DNA of 39,643 nucleotides, from NCBI GenBank assembly GCA_013286645.1, contig JABDFJ010000008.1:17517-57159 (forward strand), given 5' to 3'. Shown here piece by piece: positions 25,664 to 33,036 of the stretch. Numbering within the stretch: position 1 is the first letter of the stretch; every line of letters starts with the position of its first letter. Under the pieces are notes generated by a model. That model saw only the letters and a list, made by a program, of their open reading frames with translations. It was not told where the DNA came from and made no database searches. The DNA is from Chlamydiota bacterium. Its GTDB lineage: Bacteria > Chlamydiota > Chlamydiia > Chlamydiales > Parachlamydiaceae. A program made the position numbers and the translations under genes.

Positions 25664-26650
25664 TCAAGGGATAGCGACAACAGCCAATAATTTGCGGATG
25701 ATCTCGTTTCGCGAAATGCCATCTGCTTCTGATTCAAACGATGGTGTTAGACGATGTCTCAATACGGGTGCTGCAACCGTCTGAATATGGCGTGGAGTGA
25801 CATATTCATCTCCCCGCAACCAGGCCAGAGCCTTAGCACAACGAATCATTGCGATTGTGGCTCTTGGTGATACGCCATGTGCAATCCATTTGGCGAGCTC
25901 GCTATCGTATTGCTTAGGTGCGCGCGTGGCGGTAATTAAAGAAACCACGTAATTTTTCAAATTATCGGCAATATACATACCAGCAACAGCTTTGCGGGCC
26001 TGCAACACCTCTTCAATGGTAGTAAGCGAATGCTTAGAATGATCGTTATGCTTATTACTAGGCCTTCTTTCATCCAATTCTAGAATCAGTAACTCTTCTT
26101 CGTGGCTTGGATAATCGACCTCACAATGCATCATAAACCTATCGATCTGGGCTTCTGGTAGGTTGTAGGTGCCTTCTTGTTCGATGGGGTTTTGCGTAGC
26201 AATCACCATATAGAGCTCTGGAAGTGGATAGGTGTGGTGTCCTACGGTCACTTGCTTTTCTTCCATAGCTTCTAAAAGCGCAGATTGCACTTTTGCCGGA
26301 GCACGGTTGATCTCATCAGCTAACAAAATGTTATTAAAGATAGGCCCTTTGCGAAATAGGAAATTGCTTTTTTCATGAATATAGATTTCAGTGCCGATCA
26401 GATCAGAAGGGAGAAGATCTGGCGTGAACTGAATACGATGAAAATCCCCTTCAATGCCATCAGCAAGGGCTTTGGCTGTGCGCGTTTTGGCCAGGCCAGG
26501 CATCCCTTCTACAAGGATATGTCCATCCGCCAGCAGGCACACAAGCATATTTTCAATGAGACGATGCTGTCCAATGATGTTGCTTTGGATAGATTTAAGG
26601 AGGTTAGATAATTGGTGTTGCTGCGTTTTCTCTAGGGTTTGTGTAGCCAT
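25664..26650 (-). CDS. moxR: MoxR-family AAA+ ATPase
   Basis: This 328-residue ATPase has Walker A GMPGLAKT at about 49-56, Walker B LLADEINR at about 109-116, sensor 1 in MVIATQNPIEQEGTYNLPEA, and the arginine-finger region AQIDRF. MoxR ATPases act as chaperone-like partners for VWA proteins encoded nearby. It is the first gene of the operon. A weak promoter-like pair (TTGCGT, 18 bp, TATGAT on the minus strand) lies in the upstream 145 bp; the Shine-Dalgarno sequence is poor. Confidence 0.94.
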   Translation of the reverse strand: MATQTLEKTQQHQLSNLLKSIQSNIIGQHRLIENMLVCLLADGHILVEGMPGLAKTRTAKALADGIEGDFHRIQFTPDLLPSDLIGTEIYIHEKSNFLFRKGPIFNNILLADEINRAPAKVQSALLEAMEEKQVTVGHHTYPLPELYMVIATQNPIEQEGTYNLPEAQIDRFMMHCEVDYPSHEEELLILELDERRPSNKHNDHSKHSLTTIEEVLQARKAVAGMYIADNLKNYVVSLITATRAPKQYDSELAKWIAHGVSPRATIAMIRCAKALAWLRGDEYVTPRHIQTVAAPVLRHRLTPSFESEADGISRNEIIRKLLAVVAIP

Positions 26651-26795
26651 AATAAATTAATAATCAATCTTTAATGGTTAAAAAAATGGTCTAGAAAATT
26701 CCAAAGCCCGCATCATACTACGCAAGCGATTAGCAACGCAACTGTTTAGTAAAAAAGAGGGACGATAAGGACAATAGAGACTGTAACAATTAGGG

Positions 26796-27041
26796 CTATT
26801 TGATGTCTTCTCCAATGTCATATAAAACATCAGGACATAGATCTAATCCATTCGGCCAAACTAATGTTGTGCCGTCTGCTGCTACTTTCTTGAAATATTC
26901 TACGTCTTTCAAAGGTAAAAACATATTTTTTGCCTTCTGTAGTCTCGTAGTAAAGTCAACAATCTTCGCTTTTCCGTCGTTAAATACAACTTTAAGCTTG
27001 TACCCATTAAGATACTCCACCTTTTTAACTGTGTGCAACAT
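26796..27041 (-). CDS. DUF2442 protein
   Basis: With the ATG at 27041 (AGAGG 5 nt upstream) this is an 81-residue protein with the DUF2442 pattern: KVEYLNGYKLKVVFNDGKAK, FFxPLKD-like MFLPLKDVEYFKKV, and LVWPNGLDLCPDVLYDIGE at the C-terminus. A frame reaching 27104 would overlap its neighbour and is not preferred. DUF2442 genes are typically paired with DUF4160 genes, as here, in arrangements resembling toxin-antitoxin modules; biochemical roles are not established. Spacing of 8 bp suggests co-transcription. Confidence 0.85.
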   Translation of the reverse strand: MLHTVKKVEYLNGYKLKVVFNDGKAKIVDFTTRLQKAKNMFLPLKDVEYFKKVAADGTTLVWPNGLDLCPDVLYDIGEDIK

Positions 27042-27049
27042 ATAACCTC

Positions 27050-27310
27050 TTAATGCAAAGGATTGATTCTTTTGGCTCCAGATCCTTCTTCTAAGGTCTC
27101 CCAATTTTTCATTAGGTCATCTCGATGTATTATAGCCCAAGCTGTAACTAATGCAGACTTATTTTGTGGCATCTCTCCTTGAATCATCTGCCCAGTCTCA
27201 ATGCTAAATGTGGCTTTATATTCAGCATATTCCGCATGAAAATGTGGTGGATTATGTTCATCAGAAAACATCTTGATGATGATTCCATAAAATCAGCTAA
27301 TTTCCGGCAT
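27050..27310 (-). pseudogene. DUF4160 gene with in-frame stop at codon 6
   Basis: A good Shine-Dalgarno (AAAGGAG) precedes ATG at 27310. The frame reads MPEIS, then TGA (27295-27293), then FYGIIIKMFSDEHNPPHFHA. DUF4160 proteins normally begin MPEISRFYG, so a single C-to-T change of a CGA Arg codon explains the stop. Restart at ATG 27271 would give 73 residues lacking the first strand. The rest is intact (FSIETGQMIQGEMPQNKSAL; WETLEEGS), so the loss is recent, or a stop-codon misread occurs. The partner DUF2442 gene is intact. Confidence 0.8.
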
Positions 27311-27473
27311 GAGCTCTCCTTTACTATAGAATAGCACAAATTTATACACTTTACCAACAAAAAGTTATGCAGAATCACCCTCCACGCATTATTAACAAAC
27401 GACAACAAAAAAAATCAATAAGTAATAAGCAAACCCTGAAAGATAATAACGATACTATAATTTCAACATAGAA

Positions 27474-27502
27474 TTGACAATTAAAAATAATTATTGTATA
27501 AT
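27474..27502 (+). promoter_or_regulatory. Perfect consensus sigma-70-type promoter
   Basis: TTGACA (27474-27479) and TATAAT (27497-27502) are both exact and 17 bp apart, in AT-rich DNA, 37 bp upstream of the ATG at 27540. A GGAG Shine-Dalgarno lies between. This should be a strong housekeeping-sigma promoter. Confidence 0.85.
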
Positions 27503-27539
27503 TTTTGTTTATTAAACACTTTAATATGGAGCTTAAATT

Positions 27540-28493
27540 ATGTTACAAACTATACTTCATAAACCGATTCTATTGAGTAATCACATTGCGTATTGCGCTC
27601 CCATAGACGCCAAAGATGCCAAAGAAATTGAGCCAACCACGTCTCTCTTCTTACCCGCCAAGACGACATATGGTTGCCATCGCGAAACACGCTTAAAAGC
27701 AGAACAAAGTATTTGCAAAATCCAGAAAATCATCCAAACGATATTTACTCCAACAGCTTTCCTACGGGGACTCGTCACCGATAAAGAGGGTAAGTTATTT
27801 GATGAATTGTTCATATTTAATGCATGCTTTTTTGGGGTTCCTTCAGTCCTATTTGGTGCTGTATATGCTGTGACAAGAGCTGTCGAATTAATGGTCGCTA
27901 GCGTGCCTTATGCCATGCGTGAAATTAAACGCCTTCAAATTGAGAATGAACGCCCTCTGCAAAAGAACCTTCCACCTCCTTCACAATGGAAAGACCTACG
28001 CAAACTCACGCAGCCAGGCTGTTTAGAGCTCATGTGGGAAGATGGCTTACTACCTAAAGAGGTACTGGCACAAGCTTTTGAAAAACGAGCCCTTTTAGCT
28101 GCATTGCACAACGAAATGAAAAGCAGAATTGAAACGCCTAAAACTTTAAATGACTTTGAAAGAGTTGATCATGAAATCCAAGAAAATAAGAAAAAGCAAT
28201 GCACAATTCGATATGAATGGAGAAAACTTTACACAGATTATTTAGAAAACTTAAAGGAGTCTATTCCAGCCAAATATGACGCTATCAGGCAAGAACGCGT
28301 CCTTCAAAAATATAACAAGGCTGCAGAAGCTTTACTCAATGCTTCAAACTCGTCACCAGTGAAATCTCGCATGGATTTACAAAAAACGCAGTTAAAAATG
28401 CAAAAATTAGCCTGGCAGAGGGATTGGGAATTGTCCCACCTTGGACCCTTAAAAAAAGAACAGCTTCTCACAATCATCAACGGTGTGTTTTAA
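27540..28493 (+). CDS. Lineage-specific hypothetical protein with hydrophobic segment
   Basis: This 317-residue protein matches no family I recognise. It has a polar N-terminus, a hydrophobic stretch at about 88-123 (LFIFNACFFGVPSVLFGAVY ... VELMVASV) long enough for a membrane hairpin, and a long charged helical C-terminal half. Such a layout occurs among chlamydial inclusion-membrane and other secreted proteins, but that link is inference. It has the strongest promoter seen in the window and a good Shine-Dalgarno. Confidence 0.8.
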   Translation: MLQTILHKPILLSNHIAYCAPIDAKDAKEIEPTTSLFLPAKTTYGCHRETRLKAEQSICKIQKIIQTIFTPTAFLRGLVTDKEGKLFDELFIFNACFFGVPSVLFGAVYAVTRAVELMVASVPYAMREIKRLQIENERPLQKNLPPPSQWKDLRKLTQPGCLELMWEDGLLPKEVLAQAFEKRALLAALHNEMKSRIETPKTLNDFERVDHEIQENKKKQCTIRYEWRKLYTDYLENLKESIPAKYDAIRQERVLQKYNKAAEALLNASNSSPVKSRMDLQKTQLKMQKLAWQRDWELSHLGPLKKEQLLTIINGVF

Positions 28494-28589
28494 CTGGAGT
28501 CCTTTACTAAATAATGTGATCGGGCATTGAAAGGCCGGTCCAAATTACATCCAAATTTGTAGTAAATAAAAAAAGTTATTGGAGTTCAT

Positions 28590-29615
28590 ATGCCTATCAT
28601 ATCTTTAGACCACATAAAAAAGCTTCCCCAGTCCGATGAGATCACAGCCGCCCTGCGCATTTCAGGACCTAATTGCCCGAAGGGCCTCTATGCGATTAAA
28701 GGACCATTAAATGGCTTTTTAGAAAACAAAAAGCAGCTTGAAATCTTGCTGCAACCTCAACTACAAATCACGGCTAAATTGTTGCATATGCTGCAAAAAG
28801 GTCGACAAAGTCAGTGTCCCACTCCTGGCGAGCGGAGATTGATTGCTCCATTGGAAATTAAAAATGCTATTTCACATGCTGAAGCTCTTCACAAAATTTC
28901 CAATGCGACCGTAAAGATCCTGACCGATAAAGTTCAATTTTCTAATTCAGCATGTACACTTACTCTCGACTACCATTGTGCGCTTGGTCTCGACTCCAAA
29001 GCGGACTTTGAGCGTCAAGGGATTTTATCCATTGTGGTAAACAAAAAAGCAAGCAAGTTCAAAGTTGCCTTCCCTCGAACATTTGACCCCAAACTCATGG
29101 GCACGTTAGTAAATATGGTTGGTCGTCTACAAGTGAATGAGCGCGAACTACTGATCCAAAAGGTCGCCCACAAATGTGGATTAAGAGGTAAAGATCCCAT
29201 GCGAGGCGGTCACTTTCCCCCTATGGAGATTGACCGTGCTATCTTGGAAACAGCCGCCGCGTCTTCTGTTGAAGATCTCAATCAAGAAGCTGGTCTCATG
29301 CTTGCAACGCAAGATAAAGAAAAGCTGACAGCTAAAATAAAATCTCACGTCAAACGGATAGCTACGCTTGAAAGCGAGTTAACGCAATCCCAAGAAAAGC
29401 TAAAAACAACCATTAAATTACACATTAGTCAGCTAGAAAACCTTCCTACAGAGTTAACGCAATACAAAGCTTCGTCCAAGCCCTACAGCGCGAATGAAAT
29501 CTATGAACTACAAACGAAAATTTACAGTCAAATTTCTGACTTAACATATACTAAAGCACAACTCGTTCAAGACCAAGCCGCTTTAGAGGATATAACCAGT
29601 AAATTTAAACTGTAA
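28590..29615 (+). CDS. Hypothetical protein with C-terminal coiled coil
   Basis: This 341-residue protein has no recognised family. Residues up to about 225 are mixed alpha/beta; from about 240 to the end the sequence is a heptad-like coiled coil (KIKSHVKRIATLESELTQSQ; ELQTKIYSQISDLTYTKAQL). No membrane segment or signal peptide is seen. ATG has TTGGAG upstream. It follows the previous gene by 96 bp on the same strand and may be co-expressed; the palindromic repeat at 29632-29720 lies just after its stop. Confidence 0.8.
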   Translation: MPIISLDHIKKLPQSDEITAALRISGPNCPKGLYAIKGPLNGFLENKKQLEILLQPQLQITAKLLHMLQKGRQSQCPTPGERRLIAPLEIKNAISHAEALHKISNATVKILTDKVQFSNSACTLTLDYHCALGLDSKADFERQGILSIVVNKKASKFKVAFPRTFDPKLMGTLVNMVGRLQVNERELLIQKVAHKCGLRGKDPMRGGHFPPMEIDRAILETAAASSVEDLNQEAGLMLATQDKEKLTAKIKSHVKRIATLESELTQSQEKLKTTIKLHISQLENLPTELTQYKASSKPYSANEIYELQTKIYSQISDLTYTKAQLVQDQAALEDITSKFKL

Positions 29616-29631
29616 CCATTGAAGCCCGGCT

Positions 29632-29720
29632 TGGGGTCAAGCCTGCGATTTGCGATTTGAGAGCACGTGAAGATTAGAATTATTTATCATCTCAAATCAC
29701 AAATCACAGGCTCGACCCCA
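29632..29720. repeat. Palindromic intergenic repeat, family A, copy 2
   Basis: Ends TGGGGTCAAGCCTG (29632-29645) and CAGGCTCGACCCCA (29707-29720) are complementary in 13 of 14 positions. The inner GCGATTTGCGATTTGAG pairs with CTCAAATCACAAATCAC. It matches copy 1 at 62-152 in the ends and inner motif but has a different central loop. It lies between convergent genes (stop at 29615, stop at 29736), where a hairpin could terminate both. Confidence 0.88.
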
Positions 29721-29735
29721 ATCCTTGAAAGCGCC

Positions 29736-30809
29736 CTACTCTCTGTTAGAGGCGGCTACTTGCTCTACGATCCATGGGTATAGCTTACGTAGCCCCTCCT
29801 CCAATGTCATAGAAGGCTGCCAGCCTAACACTTGCAGCATCAATGCATTGTCAGAGTTTCTCCCGCGCACCCCTTCTGGACCCGGCACATTTTCGATAGA
29901 GATCTCTTTGCCGGCAATTTTAGCAATGAGGAGAACGAGATCGTTGATAGAGATCATCTCTTCAGAGCCAAGATTCATGATGGGTAACGGTCCAGGAGCC
30001 GACATCATGCGTCTGATCCCTTCCACACATTCATCGATATAAAGGAAGGAGCGTGTTTGATCCCCTTTACCCCAGATCTTAACGACATCGCCATTTTGCG
30101 CTTCTGCCACTTTACGACTTAAAGCAGCGGGTGCTTTTTCCCGTCCACCGGTCCAGGTCCCCAGAGGGCCAAAGACATTATGAAAGCGAGCAATGCGCAC
30201 ATCCATGCCATAATCGCGTCGATATGCTTCGTAGATCCTTTCACTAAAGAGTTTCTCCCATCCATATTCGGTATCAGGATCTGCAGGATAGGCAGAGTCT
30301 TCTGTGCATTTTGGATTATTAGGATCGAGTTGATTGCGTTCGGGATAAATGCATGCCGAAGAGGAATAAAAGACTTTGCGCACCTTTGTCAGACGGCAAG
30401 CGTCCAATACAAGTAAATTGATCAAAGCCGAGTTATGCATAATTTGAGCATCGTGCATGGAGATATAGCCCATCCCACCCATATCTGCAGCTAGCTGGCA
30501 TACCTCGTCAAAGCCCCCTGGTATATCCACGGCTTTGTTCACATCATCAACATAACGCAAATCGGCGATAAAGAATTCATCGGCGTTGATTGGACCAAAC
30601 TCTGGGTTCTTAATGTCGACCCCTCGCACCCAATACCCTTCAGCTTTATATCGATTGACGAGGTGATATCCAATGAAGCCGCCGGCCCCACAGATGAGGG
30701 CTGTTTTTTGTCCGGACGCAGGCACTTCTGCAGCAGTCGCAGGCTGCCCCCAGAATGCTATGCTAAGCAGCAAAAAGAGCAATATATTCTTTTTTAATCT
30801 CTCTCTCAT
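29736..30809 (-). CDS. GDP-mannose 3,5-epimerase-like protein with signal peptide
   Basis: With ATG at 30809 (GAAGGAG 8 nt upstream) it has 357 residues. Residues 1-27 look like a Sec signal peptide: MRERLKKN, a hydrophobic core LLFLLLSIAFW, then GQPATAA. After it comes a full extended-SDR enzyme: GAGGFIG (41-47), LAADMGGMGYI, SSACIYPE with Cys153, YGWEK with Tyr182/Lys186, FHNVFGPLGTWTGGREKAPA with Lys225, QTRSFLYIDECVEG and PGPEGVRGRNSDN. These blocks are those of plant GDP-mannose 3,5-epimerase (making GDP-L-galactose), including its catalytic Cys and Lys. A nucleotide-sugar enzyme with an export signal is unusual. An upstream ATG at 30926 has no Shine-Dalgarno. Confidence 0.9.
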   Translation of the reverse strand: MRERLKKNILLFLLLSIAFWGQPATAAEVPASGQKTALICGAGGFIGYHLVNRYKAEGYWVRGVDIKNPEFGPINADEFFIADLRYVDDVNKAVDIPGGFDEVCQLAADMGGMGYISMHDAQIMHNSALINLLVLDACRLTKVRKVFYSSSACIYPERNQLDPNNPKCTEDSAYPADPDTEYGWEKLFSERIYEAYRRDYGMDVRIARFHNVFGPLGTWTGGREKAPAALSRKVAEAQNGDVVKIWGKGDQTRSFLYIDECVEGIRRMMSAPGPLPIMNLGSEEMISINDLVLLIAKIAGKEISIENVPGPEGVRGRNSDNALMLQVLGWQPSMTLEEGLRKLYPWIVEQVAASNRE

Positions 30810-31018
30810 TACATCCACTCCTTCAAAGTATTGCGTAATATTCTTTGATATTTCTGTATCTGTAGAACCCTTGGGTTTTTCAAAAGTCGTTTTTACAACC
30901 TTGTGTGTGGATAATCCATAAGACATGACTAATTTTCAACTGAAAGTTGAAGAATAAGATAATTTCATACAAACTGGAACTGCAGTGTTTTTCATATAAC
31001 AAACAGACAGGAAAAACC

Positions 31019-32851
31019 ATGCTGAACTCATTACCTCCATTTAATCCTGAAACGACACCCCACTTGCAAGCCATTCAGGGTTATCTATCCGACCCACCAT
31101 CCCACCCCGTAACTGTTGCCACAGTAGTCAGTGATACGTTTAATACTATTTGGGGATTGCCACCACTCCCCCCTTCACAATCCACCTCCCAAACAGGCAT
31201 GCTAAATGTAAACAACCTAGCAGCTAAGCTTGCCGCCTGCATTGATAACCTCCCGAATAAACTAGAACACTCTACAGAGCAACGAAACCTCCTCGAAAAA
31301 TTTAAAAAACAAAGTATTATCAACAGAATCTGTCAATTGGCACAAAAAAAACTGGAGGCACTCAATAAAGGTAGAAAACCGCCAGAAGTTTTTTTTCACC
31401 ATAAAAAAAGTTACCTCCTATCCCCTCTAAAGTTGCATCTCTTTGTCGATCGTACCTCACAGCAGGTGCGCTTTTACGTAAAGCTCAAACCGACACCCTC
31501 TGAGATCAAAAAAAATGGATCTTTCAAAGAATTCTCTAAGGCACTTAACATCGTATTCAGTCCTGATACCGAACCCGAAGTCAAATGGGTAGCCCGCTTA
31601 AGCTGTAGAAAACATATCAGTAAAGCCGCAGAAGAAAGGAATAAACTAAAATTATTTAAAACAGCTTCACATGTTTGTCGCTTGCTTGACGCTACGCGCT
31701 ATTTCAGCAAAAATAAGAGTACAGGCAAAAAAACCATTGAAAAAATTGTGATGTATCAAGATCTCTATGATAATGATCTCTTTAACTTCCTTCGGCATAG
31801 GAGAGTGGATAAAAAGGATGTGCCAGATATGTTTGAAGATCTCTTGCATGGCTTACAAGAGGTACATAACGCGCGATTACTGCACAACGACCTAAAACCA
31901 GCCAATATTTTTATTAATACGCTTCCCTCGCTGTATCACACCACAAAAAAATATCACTTGTATCTTGGAGACTTGGGTCTAGCAGATTATTATCAGCCTA
32001 CTTTATCAAGAAAAGTCGATAATGGTACCTATATCACCTGCTCTCCAGAGCGTCTTATAGAGACTAAGATGTTGAATTCGCAAACTTTATTGCAGCCAAC
32101 ATGTGTAGGATTTGGTCCAGAAGTCGATATTTGGTCTTTAGGATGTATCTTTCATCAGCTGTATTCGGGTCAATATGTACCGTGGTACTATCTTTTGCTA
32201 AAGATGACTATGAGTCTCACTAATATAAATACAATTCGGAATATCATGGCTGCGCATGCCAGCAAAACCGCAACCACCCAGCCTGAGGGTAGAGAGCTTG
32301 TAAGTCAAAAATTGGCCGATAAAGCACAAAACTTAATTCAATTAATAAACGCATTGGATCCAAAACTACTATGCATCCTTTTTCAAAATAAATCGGCAAC
32401 AAACGCTTTTTGTTCTCTCTATGATGATTTTTCTAAAGAAATTGCCTCTGCAAAGCCTCTAATATCGGCTTCCCCCTGTTTTGCACAAGCTGTCATCGAT
32501 CACTTACAACAAATCCTCCAAGCATTACAACAAAAGCTTGCTGCAACCTTTATGGAATTAGCAAGAACACCACAATCGGGGATTGAAGGGGTTTCCCTCA
32601 ATGATACAGACTCACATCTGCGGGCTATCATACACAAAATGCTACGCTTCCAACCAAACCAAAGGGCAACCATCCAAGAATGCCAAAGTATGCTAGAACT
32701 ATACAGACAGAGCAGTATAGACCAAAGCAGACGCCTTTCCCCACAACTATCGGACCATTTGCAAACACAAAATTTCCCTGATACACCTCAAGAACATGCA
32801 GACGAGCCACCAAGAAAAAAACAAAGAGTTGGAGAGCAGCACCTTTTTTGA
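31019..32851 (+). CDS. Divergent eukaryote-like Ser/Thr protein kinase
   Basis: With ATG at 31019 (AGGA upstream) it has 610 residues; an upstream TTG frame is unlikely. Residues 1-165 are not recognisable. The kinase shows NGSFKEFSKA as a degenerate glycine loop (166-175), HNDLKPANIFIN (289-300) for the catalytic loop with Asp291, Lys293 and Asn296, GDLG (317-320) for DFG, CSPE (341-344) for APE, VDIWSLGC (369-376), and NQRATIQE (547-554) with the subdomain XI Arg. About 150 residues are inserted between subdomains IX and XI. The beta-3 Lys is not clear. The tail PPRKKQRVG (597-605) fits a monopartite nuclear-localisation motif. No membrane segment is seen. The stop codon lies in a repeat. 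Confidence 0.9.
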   Translation: MLNSLPPFNPETTPHLQAIQGYLSDPPSHPVTVATVVSDTFNTIWGLPPLPPSQSTSQTGMLNVNNLAAKLAACIDNLPNKLEHSTEQRNLLEKFKKQSIINRICQLAQKKLEALNKGRKPPEVFFHHKKSYLLSPLKLHLFVDRTSQQVRFYVKLKPTPSEIKKNGSFKEFSKALNIVFSPDTEPEVKWVARLSCRKHISKAAEERNKLKLFKTASHVCRLLDATRYFSKNKSTGKKTIEKIVMYQDLYDNDLFNFLRHRRVDKKDVPDMFEDLLHGLQEVHNARLLHNDLKPANIFINTLPSLYHTTKKYHLYLGDLGLADYYQPTLSRKVDNGTYITCSPERLIETKMLNSQTLLQPTCVGFGPEVDIWSLGCIFHQLYSGQYVPWYYLLLKMTMSLTNINTIRNIMAAHASKTATTQPEGRELVSQKLADKAQNLIQLINALDPKLLCILFQNKSATNAFCSLYDDFSKEIASAKPLISASPCFAQAVIDHLQQILQALQQKLAATFMELARTPQSGIEGVSLNDTDSHLRAIIHKMLRFQPNQRATIQECQSMLELYRQSSIDQSRRLSPQLSDHLQTQNFPDTPQEHADEPPRKKQRVGEQHLF

Positions 32852-32963
32852 ACGCGAAGAGCGCGAAGCCAGCGAAGATAACGCGAAGAAAATTTTTATT
32901 TATTGAATTCCTTTGACAAAACTTCGCGTTGTCTTCGCTGGCTTCGCGCTCTTCGCGTTCAAA
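32847..32963. repeat. Family B inverted repeat, near-perfect hairpin
   Basis: A 42-bp arm TTTGAACGCGAAGAGCGCG... (32847-32888) and its inverted copy (32922-32963) match in 41 of 42 positions, with a 33-bp loop. The kinase stop codon TGA (32849-32851) is part of the element's edge. It lies between convergent kinase and recQ genes and could terminate both. Related copies are at 19165-19206 and 36621-36880. Confidence 0.93.
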
Positions 32964-33036
32964 TAAGGGAAAACTCTGATTTGAAATGAGCTTTTTCTAT
33001 CCTTTACGTCTATGAAAGGCAGCAACAAGATGAATC

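Noticed and set aside
30810-30926. Longer GDP-mannose epimerase start at 30926
   Set aside because: No Shine-Dalgarno there, and it would bury the signal peptide 39 residues inside the protein. GAAGGAG supports 30809.
30947-31018. TTG-started N-terminal extension of the kinase
   Set aside because: No Shine-Dalgarno before the TTG, whereas the ATG at 31019 has one.
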